From positions 1-37,200 of the forward strand of contig JAEXXM010000038.1 of assembly GCA_023405815.1 (NCBI GenBank): DNA of 37,200 nt, given 5' to 3'. Source of the stretch: Pseudomonadota bacterium. GTDB lineage: Bacteria; Pseudomonadota; Alphaproteobacteria; Rhizobiales; Hyphomicrobiaceae. Under the pieces are notes generated by a model. The model worked only from the letters and a program-made list of their open reading frames with translations. It was not told the DNA's origin and made no database searches. Shown in pieces: positions 24,303 through 32,706 of this stretch (its first letter is position 1; each line of letters opens with the position of its first letter). A program made the position numbers and the translations under genes.

Positions 24303-24896
24303 CTAATTCCTTGCCCATGCCAGAGCCTGCTCGAGGCGGTCGTCGCCCCAGAACAGCTCGCGGTCCTCGGTTATGAAGCTCGGTGCGCCAAAGATGCCCC
24401 GCTGGCAGGCGATCTCGGTCTGAAGGCGCAGGGCCTGCTTGGTCGCTGGAGAGCTAGCCGAGCCGGTCGCCTTGAGTGGGTCGACGCCGATGCGGGACAA
24501 TAGGTCGACGAGCACTTCCGAACGGGAGATGTCCTCGCCGCGGGCAAATTGAGCCTCGAACGCCGCGCGCGTAAAGGCGCCGCACCATCCTGCCGGCTCG
24601 CTCGCCAAGGCAATGCGCGCGGCATGCAGACCATTGGCAGGAAACGAGTCGGGCATGCGGAAAGGTAGGCCGCGTGAAGCCGCTATGCGCTCAATGTCGC
24701 GCACCATGTAGCGGCCCTTGGCGGGATAGAGGTTGAACGGTGACGTCTCCCAGCCTTGGGACTTGAAGATGGGTCCCAAGAGGAACGGGCGCCATTCAAC
24801 GTCGACGCCGGCGGCACGCGCAGCGTCCTCGATGCGCATGACCGTCAGATAGGAGTAGGTCGAGGCAAACTCGTACCAGAATTCCAGCTTGGCCAT
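24303..24896 (-). CDS. 2-hydroxychromene-2-carboxylate isomerase-like protein (DsbA/GST-kappa fold)
   Basis: A 197-residue thioredoxin-fold protein. The start FWYEFASTYSYLTVMRIED corresponds to the FxFDxxSPYSY site of the NahD/GST-kappa family, where the serine helps bind glutathione. The helical insert has FLLGPIFKSQGW and the C-terminus has FGAPSFITEDRELFWGDDRL, the typical GxPxF cis-proline loop. The family isomerises hydroxychromene carboxylate in naphthalene degradation, but most genomic members have unknown substrates; no aromatic-degradation genes are nearby. The ATG at 24896 has a GAGGG ribosome site. The frame is open far upstream but without conservation. Confidence 0.88.
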   Translation of the reverse strand: MAKLEFWYEFASTYSYLTVMRIEDAARAAGVDVEWRPFLLGPIFKSQGWETSPFNLYPAKGRYMVRDIERIAASRGLPFRMPDSFPANGLHAARIALASEPAGWCGAFTRAAFEAQFARGEDISRSEVLVDLLSRIGVDPLKATGSASSPATKQALRLQTEIACQRGIFGAPSFITEDRELFWGDDRLEQALAWARN

Positions 24897-24982
24897 TCCG
24901 TTTCCCTCGCAATGGACTGGGGGCAGCATAGGGGCCGCGGTCCGGCGGGTGCATGGCACTTTAGTCCGTATGGAGAGGGTCT

Positions 24983-24998
24983 TTGCCGTTGGCGGCAA
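24983..24998. promoter_or_regulatory. small inverted repeat in the divergent intergenic region
   Basis: TTGCCG-TTGG-CGGCAA lies between the divergent isomerase-like gene and the secreted-protein gene at 25102. It could be an operator or a leader hairpin. Six-base arms are weak evidence alone. Confidence 0.3.
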
Positions 24999-25101
24999 GC
25001 TGTTTGCGAATCGGTAAGCGTGGCTTTCGTGTTCTTGCCTTGGGCTGCGACTTTGAGCATTCATGGCGCCGGGTTCGCATGACAACCTGGGGGAGGATGG
25101 C

Positions 25102-25449
25102 GTGCGCGGGGGAATTCTTCTGCTCGGCCTTGCCCTGGCGCTCTGCGCCACGGCGCCGGCTTCGGCGCGCGAGTGCAAGTACCGCGAGCTGCAAAGCATG
25201 CTCGGCGAGAAGATGACGATGACGGCGAAGATCGACATGATCGAGCCCGAGGAAGACGATCCCAAGGCGGTGTGGATCACGCTCGACAACTCGGCCGCCG
25301 ACCACTGCCTGACGTTCCTTACCGGCGTCCCGAAGCCAGCGGTCAGCAAGTGCCGGGCAGGCCAGCAGATCACTGCCACGGGCAAGGTTTACGAGCGCAT
25401 GGACGCCTGGTGGGGGCTCGAAAAGGTCAGTGGAATCATCTGCAAATAG
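25102..25449 (+). CDS. small secreted protein of unknown function
   Basis: A 115-residue protein. The GTG at 25102 is chosen as start because GGGGGAGG ends 5 bases before it and it opens directly onto a signal peptide (MRGGILLLGLALALC, cleaving near ASA-RE). An ATG at 25063 in the same frame would add 13 polar residues. The mature part has four cysteines and a beta-rich look (KMTMTAKIDMIE, AVWITLDN, ITATGKVYERMD), which recalls small OB-like periplasmic domains, but I do not recognise a family. It is divergent from the isomerase-like gene. Confidence 0.7.
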   Translation: MRGGILLLGLALALCATAPASARECKYRELQSMLGEKMTMTAKIDMIEPEEDDPKAVWITLDNSAADHCLTFLTGVPKPAVSKCRAGQQITATGKVYERMDAWWGLEKVSGIICK

Positions 25450-25731
25450 GTGAGCGCCAAGCCCCGGGGTGTCGGATTGCACTTGCTTGTTGCACTGCGA
25501 CATGCCATATGCGGGTCATCGTTCGGGCAATTCCGAGCGGCCATCGGCGCTCCAGCCGCGTGAACGGACAGCTTCTTTCGGCCCATGGCCGCGTGCTGAT
25601 CCACCTGTTGAGCGCCTCTGATCTTCCTTTCCATTTGATAGCCCAGGCCACGCGGGGCTCTCTCGAGCACCTCCGCGTACGCGCGTTGGGCCAGCATTGT
25701 GCTCGGCCCTTCCGTGCGCGCCCGGCCTTAC
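25450..25731 (+). other. 282-bp non-coding stretch before the helicase gene
   Basis: No gene is visible. TTGCACT occurs twice (25477-25483 and 25490-25496), and TTGCTT at 25484 with CATATG 16 bases later is a possible weak promoter. If so, the helicase mRNA has a leader of about 200 bases; cold-shock helicases often have long leaders, but no cold-box motif is recognised here. Confidence 0.4.
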
Positions 25732-27366
25732 ATGAAAGACATCCTTTTGACTGATACGACTTCGACTACGTTCTCCGACCTCGGTCTCGATCCGGCGCTG
25801 CTCAAGGCGCTCACCGCCGAGGGATACACAACTCCAACCCCGATTCAGGCTCAGGCCATTCCCGGCGTGATGGCGGGGCGCGACCTCATGGGTATCGCCC
25901 AGACCGGCACCGGCAAGACGGCCGCGTTCGCGCTGCCGATCCTGCATCGCCTTGCCGCCGACCGGCGCAAGCCGCTGCGGGGCGGGGCGCGCGCGCTCAT
26001 CCTGTCGCCGACGCGCGAGCTCGCCTCGCAGATCGCCGACAGCTTCCGCACCTATGGCAAGCACATGGGTCTCACGGTTGCGGTGATGTTCGGCGGCATG
26101 CCGTTCCGCCCGCAGGTCAATGCGATGAAGAACGGCGTCGACATTCTCGTCGCGACGCCCGGCCGTCTCATCGACCATCTCGATCAGCGCAGCGCCGATC
26201 TTTCCGGGACCGAGGTTCTGGTGCTCGACGAGGCCGACCAGATGCTCGACATGGGCTTCATCCAGCCCATCCGCAGGATTCTCGCCAAGCTTTCTCAGCG
26301 CCGGCAGAGCCTGTTCTTCTCGGCGACGATGCCGCGCGAGATCGGGGCGCTCGCGGCGGAGATCCTGCGCGATCCCCTGCGCGTGCAGGTGACGCCGGTG
26401 GCCAAGACGGCGGACCGGGTGCGCCAGAGCGTGATCCACGTCGAGCAGCAGAAGAAGAGCGCGCTGTTGGTCGAGCTGTTCGCCGACCCGACACTGAAGC
26501 GCACGATCGTTTTTACGCGCACCAAGCGCGGCGCCGACAAGGTCGCGCGCCACCTCGAGGCCGCGGGGATCATGGTTGCGGCGATCCACGGCAACAAGAG
26601 CCAGAGCCAGCGTGAGCGCGCACTTGATGAATTCCGCAAGGGGAAGATCCGCGGGCTCATCGCGACGGATATCGCGGCCCGGGGCATCGACATCGACGAG
26701 GTCTCGCACGTCATCAACTTCGAGCTGCCGAACATTCCGGAAAGCTACGTGCACCGGATCGGGCGCACGGCGCGTGCGGGCGCGGAAGGCATCGCCATCT
26801 CGCTGTGTGCCGGCGAGGAGCGGGCGTTCCTGCGCGACATCGAGCGGATCACGCGGCAGACCATTCCCGCGTCGCATCGCACCGGCGATCCGACGCTGAT
26901 CGCCGTGGCGGGTGCAACTGCGGCCGGCGAGCGCGGTCCTCGGCATCCGCATCAGCGGCCGCAGCAGAAGAGCGGCGGCCACCGCGGGCAGCGCGGCGAC
27001 AGTGCGAATGGCCACAAGCACGCCGGCCACCGCGGCGAGGGACGTCCGGCGCACTCGTCCGGCTACGGGCACGGTGCGGACCACGGCAATGCCAACGGTC
27101 ATAGAGACGGCGCGCATCGTGGCGATGGCGCGCGCCCGGCACGCGGGCCCGGCAACGGGCACAATGGCGGCGCCAGCGCCAATGGTCATAAGCAGCACGG
27201 CGGTCATCGTGCCGGTGGTCGTCCGGTGCATGCGTCGGGCAACGGCAACGGGCACCGTGCCGGTGGCGCCGGGCGCCCCCAGCGCAGCGCCGACGGGCAT
27301 CGTGCCGATCGCAATCGCGGCGGCAACCGGCAGCATCGCTCGGGTGGCGGCAAGGCCGCGAACTAA
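25732..27366 (+). CDS. DEAD-box ATP-dependent RNA helicase with His/Gly/Asn-rich tail
   Basis: A 544-residue RhlE-type helicase. The core motifs are complete: Q motif TTPTPIQAQAIP, Walker A AQTGTGKT at 56-63, PTRELASQ, TPGRLIDH, DEAD at 166-169, SATMP, ATDIAARGIDID and YVHRIGRTARAG. It probably remodels structured RNA in ribosome assembly or mRNA decay. The tail from about residue 404 to 544 is low-complexity, rich in Gly, His, Arg and Asn (about 19 histidines), and contains an imperfect duplication (SANGHKHAGHRGEGRPAHSS and SANGHKQHGGHRAGGRPVHA). Such basic tails bind RNA, but this one is unusually His-rich. A GTG at 25699 would add 11 residues. Confidence 0.94.
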   Translation: MKDILLTDTTSTTFSDLGLDPALLKALTAEGYTTPTPIQAQAIPGVMAGRDLMGIAQTGTGKTAAFALPILHRLAADRRKPLRGGARALILSPTRELASQIADSFRTYGKHMGLTVAVMFGGMPFRPQVNAMKNGVDILVATPGRLIDHLDQRSADLSGTEVLVLDEADQMLDMGFIQPIRRILAKLSQRRQSLFFSATMPREIGALAAEILRDPLRVQVTPVAKTADRVRQSVIHVEQQKKSALLVELFADPTLKRTIVFTRTKRGADKVARHLEAAGIMVAAIHGNKSQSQRERALDEFRKGKIRGLIATDIAARGIDIDEVSHVINFELPNIPESYVHRIGRTARAGAEGIAISLCAGEERAFLRDIERITRQTIPASHRTGDPTLIAVAGATAAGERGPRHPHQRPQQKSGGHRGQRGDSANGHKHAGHRGEGRPAHSSGYGHGADHGNANGHRDGAHRGDGARPARGPGNGHNGGASANGHKQHGGHRAGGRPVHASGNGNGHRAGGAGRPQRSADGHRADRNRGGNRQHRSGGGKAAN

Positions 27367-27375
27367 GACGACCCG

Positions 27376-27405
27376 GCGCGGGTGCGGGTTCGGCCTCGCC
27401 CGCGC
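27376..27405 (+). terminator. weak candidate terminator after the helicase gene
   Basis: GCGCGGG (27376-27382) and CCCGCGC (27399-27405) can pair around a 16-base loop, 10 bases after the stop codon. There is no T run, so it would be at best a Rho-assisted stop. Confidence 0.25.
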
Positions 27406-27520
27406 AGGCATTGCATCAGGGCGTGCGCCCGACCGGGTGCCGCAAATCCCGGCAACATGAGCTGTTGCGCGACAGCAGCCGGATGGCCACACTCTCCCCG
27501 GACAGGCGGACGGGGACGAC

Positions 27521-28912
27521 ATGGCCGACAAGCGTGAGACGACCACCGGAGAGCCGTCCCTGCATCGGGTGATGGGCCCGTGGCTACTTTTGCTGTTCAT
27601 CGTCGGCGATATCCTTGGCACGGGCATCTATGCGCTGACCGGCAAGGTCGCGAGCCACGTCGGCGGCGCGGTGTGGCTGCCATTCGTCGTCGCTTTCGGC
27701 GTGGCGGTGCTGACGGCGTTCAGCTACCTCGAGCTGGTGACGAAGTACCCGCGAGCGGCGGGCGCAGCGCTCTATACGCACCGCGCATTCGCCAACCACT
27801 TCGCGACGTTCATCATCGCCTTCGCCGTCGTCTGCTCCGGCATCGCGTCGGCGGCGACGGCATCGCGCGCGTTCGCCGCCAACTTCTCGGACTCGCTCGG
27901 GCTGGGGCTCGGCGCCACGGGCGTGACGCTCGTCGGCATCGTCTTCATGGCGGGCGTCGCGGCGATCAACTTTCGCGGCGTCGGCGAGAGCGTGAAGCTC
28001 AACGTGGTGCTGACGGCCGTGGAGTTGTCGGGCCTCTTGATCATCATCATGATCGGCATGTGGGCGATCGCCGGCGGTAACGGCGATCTATCGCGCACCC
28101 TCGAATTCAAGACGGGCGCGGATGGGAATGCTTTCTGGGCGGTGATCGCGGGCACGACGCTCGCCTTCTTCGCCATGGTCGGGTTCGAGGACTCGGTCAA
28201 CATGGCGGAGGAGACCAAGGAGCCGAGCCGCATCTTCCCCAAGGTGCTGCTCATGGGGCTAACGCTCACGGGCGTCGTCTATGTGCTGGTCTCGATCTCG
28301 GCCATCGCACTGGTGCCACCGGAGGAGCTCGGCGAGGGCGAGACACCGCTCTTGAAGGTGGTGCAGGCGGGGGCACCGTCGTTCCCGCTCGGCATCTTCG
28401 GTGTCATCACCATGTTCGCCGTCGCAAACAGCGCCCTGATCAACATGCTGATGGCGAGCCGGCTGATCTACGGCATGAGCCGCGAGCACGTCCTGCCGCC
28501 GGTGCTCGGACGCGTGCATGCAACTCGGCGCACGCCCTATGTGGCGATCGCGTTCACGACGCTGCTCGCCCTGGGGCTGATCACTTTCGTGGGGCAGGTG
28601 CCGGCGCTGGGTGGGACGACGGCGCTGTTGCTGCTGGCCGTGTTCACCGTGGTCAACGTCGCCGTGCTGGTGCTGCGCAAGGACACGGTAGAGCACGGAC
28701 ACTTCCGCACGCCGACCATCGTTCCCGTGCTTGGTGCCGCCACGTGCGGATTTCTCGTCGGACCGTGGACGGGGCGCGATCCGCAGCAGTACGTCATCGC
28801 CGCGGTTCTGATCGGTCTCGGGATCGCGCTGTGGGTGGTGACGATGGCGATCAACCGCGCCATGGGCTTGAAGGTCGAGGACCCCAAGGCCGAAGATTTC
28901 GATCTCGGTTGA
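27521..28912 (+). CDS. APC-family amino acid permease
   Basis: A 463-residue integral membrane protein with about 12 hydrophobic segments. The first helix has GDILGTGIYALTGKVA, the glycine-rich substrate-binding motif of the amino acid-polyamine-organocation family. Helix 6 contains AFFAMVGFEDSVNMAEETKEPSRIFP, another family hallmark. The N- and C-termini are short and hydrophilic. It should import an amino acid or related amine by proton symport or exchange; the substrate cannot be told. A ribosome site (GGACGGGGACG) precedes the ATG. An inverted repeat GCTGT-N6-ACAGC at 27461-27476 lies upstream and could be an operator. A bidirectional terminator hairpin follows. Confidence 0.92.
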   Translation: MADKRETTTGEPSLHRVMGPWLLLLFIVGDILGTGIYALTGKVASHVGGAVWLPFVVAFGVAVLTAFSYLELVTKYPRAAGAALYTHRAFANHFATFIIAFAVVCSGIASAATASRAFAANFSDSLGLGLGATGVTLVGIVFMAGVAAINFRGVGESVKLNVVLTAVELSGLLIIIMIGMWAIAGGNGDLSRTLEFKTGADGNAFWAVIAGTTLAFFAMVGFEDSVNMAEETKEPSRIFPKVLLMGLTLTGVVYVLVSISAIALVPPEELGEGETPLLKVVQAGAPSFPLGIFGVITMFAVANSALINMLMASRLIYGMSREHVLPPVLGRVHATRRTPYVAIAFTTLLALGLITFVGQVPALGGTTALLLLAVFTVVNVAVLVLRKDTVEHGHFRTPTIVPVLGAATCGFLVGPWTGRDPQQYVIAAVLIGLGIALWVVTMAINRAMGLKVEDPKAEDFDLG

Positions 28913-28923
28913 TCATCAGGGGA

Positions 28924-28951
28924 GTCCGGAGCGACGTTCGCCGCTCCGGAC
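28924..28951. terminator. hairpin between convergent genes
   Basis: GTCCGGAGCG (28924-28933) and CGCTCCGGAC (28942-28951) form a perfect 10-bp stem with an 8-base loop. It sits between the stops of the permease gene (+) and the small secreted protein gene (-), 11 and 8 bases away, so it can end both transcripts. No U run on either side. Confidence 0.6.
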
Positions 28952-28959
28952 GAACAAAC

Positions 28960-29190
28960 TCAGCAGCCGTGATTGCGCATGCAGCGGCGATAGCGCCAGC
29001 CCCAACCCCAACGGTCGCGGCAGATGGCGTTCCACTTGACGCAGTGGAACGGGCCGGTCTTGACGATGAGCGACTGGGCAACGGGATCGGTGGCGCCGAC
29101 GTTGCCGACCGGGTTGGCGAGAACCGGGGTGAAGAACGCAGCGGCCGACATGGCGGCGACCGCTCCAGCAATCAAAAGTGCTCGAGACAT
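28960..29190 (-). CDS. small secreted cysteine-containing protein of unknown function
   Basis: A 76-residue protein. The start at ATG 29190 opens on a signal peptide (MSRALLIAGAVAAMSAAAFF, AxA-like end at VLA). The mature part has four cysteines (FHCVK, AICRDR, RRCMRNHGC) and an aromatic-basic block (RWGWGWRYRRC). Similar short secreted Trp/Arg/Cys proteins are common in Hyphomicrobiales genomes, without known function. The frame is open further upstream to 29247, but that extension lacks a signal peptide. Ribosome site GGGAG upstream. Confidence 0.75.
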   Translation of the reverse strand: MSRALLIAGAVAAMSAAAFFTPVLANPVGNVGATDPVAQSLIVKTGPFHCVKWNAICRDRWGWGWRYRRCMRNHGC

Positions 29191-29300
29191 AGGGGAAAGC
29201 TCCCAATTGGATTTTTCACTTGCGCAGACGCCCTGAACGCCGTGCACAAGGCGCTAGAAAGCGCCGGCTACATGAACGCCCGATGAACCGAAATGTTCAG

Positions 29301-29678
29301 TCACGCGTCTGAAACATGCGGATACAAAGTGTCGTCTTTGACGCAGGCTACGGCGCTCGCGCCGCGCGTTCCGCTCGCCGCGACGATGACGAGCGCGAGC
29401 ACGATGACCGCAAGGAATCCGATCATCGCCATGTGCGCGCGGCGCGCGTGGGCAACGACAGCGGCATGCAACTCATGGCGTTGCCCCTTGAGCAGCGGTT
29501 CGACCCACGAGCCACGCGGGAAAAGCATCACGTTGCGCAGGTAGTTGTTCTGCTCCGCGGGAGGCAGATGGCGCGATGCCTTGCGGCCCATGTGCGTAGC
29601 CGCCGCGAGCGAAAGGAAAGCGACGCTCCAGGCGAGGATCGCGGCGCCTAGGGCGACATCCCGAACATCGAAATGCAC
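29301..29678 (-). CDS. small two-helix membrane protein downstream of mazG
   Basis: A 125-residue protein if started at the GTG at 29678, which has a CGGAG ribosome site and lies 16 bases after the mazG stop. Two hydrophobic segments are visible, at about residues 6-24 (VALGAAILAWSVAFLSLAA) and 85-102 (MIGFLAVIVLALVIVAAS), joined by a polar basic linker. The C-terminus has one cysteine. No family recognised. Spacing suggests it is transcribed with mazG. Confidence 0.68.
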   Translation of the reverse strand: MHFDVRDVALGAAILAWSVAFLSLAAATHMGRKASRHLPPAEQNNYLRNVMLFPRGSWVEPLLKGQRHELHAAVVAHARRAHMAMIGFLAVIVLALVIVAASGTRGASAVACVKDDTLYPHVSDA

Positions 29679-29694
29679 CTGATTGCTCCGAAAT

Positions 29695-30510
29695 CTATGA
29701 TGGCCGCTTCTCCTGTGCCTTCGCCTCGTCCCACAGCGCGTCCATCTCGGCGAGATTGGATTGGGCAGGAGACGAGCCGCGTGCGGCGAGCTCACCCTCG
29801 ATGTGGCGGAAGCGGCGCGTGAACTTCTCGTTGGCGGCGCGCAACGCCGTCTCGGGGTCGATCTTCAGGTGTCGCGCGACGTTGGCGACGACGAACAGGA
29901 GGTCGCCGAACTCCTCGGCGATGGCGGGGTCGAGACCAGCCTGCTTGGCTCCGCCGGCCTTGTCGATCTCCTCACGCAGCTCGCCGATCTCCTCCTCGAG
30001 CTTCTCGAACACGGGTTCAAGCGAGGGCCAGTCGAAGCCGACCTTGGCGGCTTTGTCCTGCAACTTGATGGCGCGCGTCAACGCGGGGAGGGTGACTGGC
30101 ACGCCATCGAGCACGCCCGGCGGCGCACCGGACTTCTCCTTATCCTTGGCGCGCTCCCAGAAGCCCTCAGTCACTCCGGCGGCGCGCTCCTCCTCGGTGC
30201 CGAACACGTGCGGATGTCGGCGGATCATCTTGGTGGTGACGGCCTCGACGACATCGCCGAAGGCGAACGCGCCTTGCTCCTCGGCCATGCGCGAATGGTA
30301 GACGACCTGCAGCAAGAGATCGCCGAGCTCGTCCTTGAGATGCACGAGGTCATCGCGCGCGATGGCGTCGGCGACCTCGTAGGCTTCCTCGATGGTGTAG
30401 GGCGCGATGGTGGCGAACGTCTGCTTCTGGTCCCACGGGCATCCGGTATCGGGATCGCGCAGCGCGGCCATGATCTCGATGAGGCGGGAGATGTCTTTTG
30501 AAGGTTTCAT
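29695..30510 (-). CDS. mazG: nucleoside triphosphate pyrophosphohydrolase MazG
   Basis: A 271-residue all-helical house-cleaning NTPase, the usual length of the two-domain MazG. The first domain has CPWDQKQTFATIAPYTIEEAYEV with the metal-binding EExxE, followed by DELGDLLLQVVYHSRMAEE. The second, active domain has KLEEEIGELREEID and EEFGDLLFVVANVARHL. It hydrolyses NTPs to NMP and pyrophosphate, removing non-canonical nucleotides or lowering (p)ppGpp. The ATG at 30510 is favoured by an AGGGTG ribosome site; a GTG at 30519 would add three residues. A small membrane-protein gene follows. Confidence 0.96.
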   Translation of the reverse strand: MKPSKDISRLIEIMAALRDPDTGCPWDQKQTFATIAPYTIEEAYEVADAIARDDLVHLKDELGDLLLQVVYHSRMAEEQGAFAFGDVVEAVTTKMIRRHPHVFGTEEERAAGVTEGFWERAKDKEKSGAPPGVLDGVPVTLPALTRAIKLQDKAAKVGFDWPSLEPVFEKLEEEIGELREEIDKAGGAKQAGLDPAIAEEFGDLLFVVANVARHLKIDPETALRAANEKFTRRFRHIEGELAARGSSPAQSNLAEMDALWDEAKAQEKRPS

Positions 30511-30549
30511 GCGCGGCACCCTAATCGATGGCGCGCGGACCCGCGAGGG

Positions 30550-31212
30550 CTAGCGACGTTGTGGCGCCCAGGGCGTCGGAAGGAAGGTTACGACCGCCAG
30601 CGGGACGAGCCATCCGAGCCAGGCGGCACAGCCGTAGACGGCATCGAACGGGAGGTCGTAGCCGGTGGCGACGGTCGTGGTGAGGCGCACCCACAGGGCG
30701 CCGGATGCGACGGCGGCCATCATCAGCATCAACCGCGCGTGGTCGGAGTATCGACGGCGGCGGATAGCGCGGATGCCCAGCGTGATCAGCGCCAGCCAGA
30801 CGATGCCCTGGGCGAGGAAGCCCATGCGCGCAACCAAGACCGAATGGCTGTAGAGGGCGACGGGGAGGGACGTGAGCGCGCCGAGCAGCACGCAGACGGC
30901 GGTGGCGTAGCCGAGAGGTCGGTGCCAGGCACTGTGACGGCGCAATGCGACAACGAGCGGAATGAGCAGCAGCGCGGCGCCGGATGCCAGCATGTGGAGC
31001 TTGAAGATGCCCGGTAACTGCTGGTCAACCACGAAGAGATTGTAGGGCAGCGGAATGGCGCCGAGGCCCTGGGAGACGGCGACGAACCCGGTCGGCACGG
31101 CCAGCAGCAACACACCGCAAATGACGGCAAGTGCCGGAGCGCGCGCAGCAAGCTGGCGCATGCCCGACTTAAATCCGCCCGTGGAAAGTGCTGTGGTCGC
31201 TGCGTTGGTCAT
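30550..31212 (-). CDS. DUF2306-like multi-pass membrane protein
   Basis: A 220-residue protein with about six hydrophobic segments. The region FKLHMLASGAALLLIPLVVALRR, followed by SAWHRPLGYA, resembles DUF2306, where the paired histidines may bind haem or metal; that match is from memory of the family pattern. The ATG at 31212 is 21 bases from the start of the divergent gene, so promoters must overlap coding sequence. An internal ATG at 31161 (MRQLAARAP) would leave more room and is a fair alternative. Function unknown. Confidence 0.7.
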   Translation of the reverse strand: MTNAATTALSTGGFKSGMRQLAARAPALAVICGVLLLAVPTGFVAVSQGLGAIPLPYNLFVVDQQLPGIFKLHMLASGAALLLIPLVVALRRHSAWHRPLGYATAVCVLLGALTSLPVALYSHSVLVARMGFLAQGIVWLALITLGIRAIRRRRYSDHARLMLMMAAVASGALWVRLTTTVATGYDLPFDAVYGCAAWLGWLVPLAVVTFLPTPWAPQRR

Positions 31213-31233
31213 CGAGATGGTTCGAGGAAAGTC

Positions 31234-31731
31234 ATGTTGAAGCGCATATTGGTCGGAATTTGTGTTCTGGCAACGGCGGTGCCGCTGGCGGCCGGCGCTA
31301 CCGGCAACGAGCTCAAGCCTGTTCAGATCGCCGGACGCTGGATGGGTGAGACGTACACGCAGCGCAACGGCGGCGCGCTGACGCTCGACATCGTGGCGTG
31401 TGGTAACGCGTGGTGCGGGATCAAGGTCGAGGCGGGCGACAAGTGTGGCGGGACGGCGCTCAAGGTCGAGCATGTCGAGCCGCTGCCAGAGGGTCAGTCC
31501 GACAGCCTGCAGTTCAACGGCTCCTTGGAGCTGGCGCCCGGCACCGAGCCCTTTGTGGTGCAGGCCTGGCTGATGCCGCCGTCGGAGAACGGGTCGCTGA
31601 CCCTGCAGATCACCGGCGACACGGGCGGCGAGTATCGCGCCTATCGCCGGTCGTTCCCGTTCGAGGCGCAGCTGGCGCGCATCAAGGACGCGGTGTGCCA
31701 TGCGCCGCAGACTGTCTCGTCGCTGCGGTAA
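31234..31731 (+). CDS. secreted protein of unknown function (DUF2147-like layout)
   Basis: A 165-residue protein with a signal peptide at 1-22 (MLKRILVGICVLATAVPLAAGA). The mature region starts with IAGRWMGETYTQRNGGALTLDIVACGNAWCGIKV, a small beta-rich domain with paired cysteines that recalls DUF2147-type secreted proteins, but the match is uncertain. Further cysteines are in GDKCGG and DAVCHA. The ATG has a GAGGAAAG ribosome site. It is divergent from the DUF2306-like gene. Confidence 0.75.
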   Translation: MLKRILVGICVLATAVPLAAGATGNELKPVQIAGRWMGETYTQRNGGALTLDIVACGNAWCGIKVEAGDKCGGTALKVEHVEPLPEGQSDSLQFNGSLELAPGTEPFVVQAWLMPPSENGSLTLQITGDTGGEYRAYRRSFPFEAQLARIKDAVCHAPQTVSSLR

Positions 31732-31825
31732 GCTCACGCCCTTGTTGTTTCGGCCCGTGGCTCCGGACTACGATGGCGCGGGCACGAGATGAGTTCATCG
31801 GACATGCCGATGGACGTGGGGCGAC

Positions 31826-32581
31826 ATGATCATTTTGCGCATCATCACCAACGCCATCATGATCGGGGGCGAGGTGGCGGCCGTGGCGGGGCTCGCTGCG
31901 TTCGCCTTCTACTACCCCTTCATCTTCGCCGGCGTGACGGCGGTGCTCAGCTTTCTCCTCGGGCTGCGGCTGGAAGTAGCGCGGCTGCGCTATGAGCTGC
32001 CGTTCTACTTCGGCGGCCTCGTGAAGCGGAGCGCGTTTCTGACGGCGCTGGTCGGCAGCTTCGAGGCGCTGTTCAAGGGGCTGCTGGCGGGCGTTGCCGC
32101 GCTCTTCACTTTTGCCGGCACAAATCCCGATCGCCGTTTTTGGGTCGCGGTGCTGTTCGGCGTCTGCATCTACGCGGGCGCGGCGCTGCTGCGGGTACTG
32201 TCGCTGCGTGCCGAGGCGCTGCCGATCCGCTGGGGCTACTTCCGGCTCGCTCCGCCGCTGGGGCTGCTGTTCTCGGCCGGGCTGGCGCTGCTGGCCGCGG
32301 TCCAGATCCTGCCAGCCGCCAACGTGACCGGCATCGGCTGGGACATCATCTTCAATACGCCGGAGCAGCCGTCCATCGAGCAAGTGAGCGAGCTGTTCTT
32401 CCAATTGAAGCAGGCGTTCGACGAGTTCATCGTCAAGGCGCTGTCGGTGGTGGTCGGGGAAGAGTGGGCGCGGCTGATCGGTGTCGTCGTCAGCGTCAAC
32501 GTCCTGTCGGGCTTCGTCAGCGCCGTCTATGCGGCGCTCATCGCCCAGGTCGTGCGCCGCGCCGAGGATGCGTTGCTCTAG
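31826..32581 (+). CDS. multi-pass membrane protein of unknown function
   Basis: A 251-residue protein with about six hydrophobic segments (residues roughly 8-28, 29-46, 70-95, 103-125, 137-157 and 218-243). A soluble stretch between the fifth and last helix (about 160-215) contains NTPEQPSIEQVSELFFQLKQ. No family motif recognised. The ATG follows a GTGGGGCG ribosome-like stretch. It is the last plus-strand gene before the pepA terminator region and may share a transcript with the gene at 31234. Confidence 0.72.
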   Translation: MIILRIITNAIMIGGEVAAVAGLAAFAFYYPFIFAGVTAVLSFLLGLRLEVARLRYELPFYFGGLVKRSAFLTALVGSFEALFKGLLAGVAALFTFAGTNPDRRFWVAVLFGVCIYAGAALLRVLSLRAEALPIRWGYFRLAPPLGLLFSAGLALLAAVQILPAANVTGIGWDIIFNTPEQPSIEQVSELFFQLKQAFDEFIVKALSVVVGEEWARLIGVVVSVNVLSGFVSAVYAALIAQVVRRAEDALL

Positions 32582-32624
32582 CCGCGACCGCTGACGCGCC
32601 TGGATTGCCCGCCCTCGTTGTTCG

Positions 32625-32640
32625 CATAATATATATTATG
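32625..32640. repeat. perfect 16-bp AT-rich palindrome
   Basis: CATAATATATATTATG reads the same on both strands. It lies in the intergenic space between the convergent membrane-protein gene and pepA. A run of 14 A/T bases is conspicuous in this GC-rich sequence. It may be a binding site for a nucleoid or regulatory protein, or a cruciform-prone spacer. Confidence 0.7.
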
Positions 32641-32682
32641 GAAAATGATTGGCGAGAGCGCCCATGTTTCCAATATATTAAT

Positions 32683-32706
32683 GGCGCCCGGTGTTTCCCG
32701 GGCGCC
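32683..32706 (-). terminator. terminator of pepA
   Basis: On the minus strand GGCGCCCGG/CCGGGCGCC forms a 9-bp GC stem with a 6-base loop, followed by ATTAATATATT. It lies 14 bases after the pepA stop. The tail is A/T-rich rather than a pure U run, but the shape fits an intrinsic terminator. Confidence 0.65.

Noticed and set aside
25516..27627. A 703-codon minus-strand frame
   Set aside because: Antisense to the DEAD-box helicase, with no domain signature of its own.
28924..28951. Hairpin as part of a CRISPR-like or repeat array
   Set aside because: Single copy, placed exactly between convergent stops; a terminator explains it.
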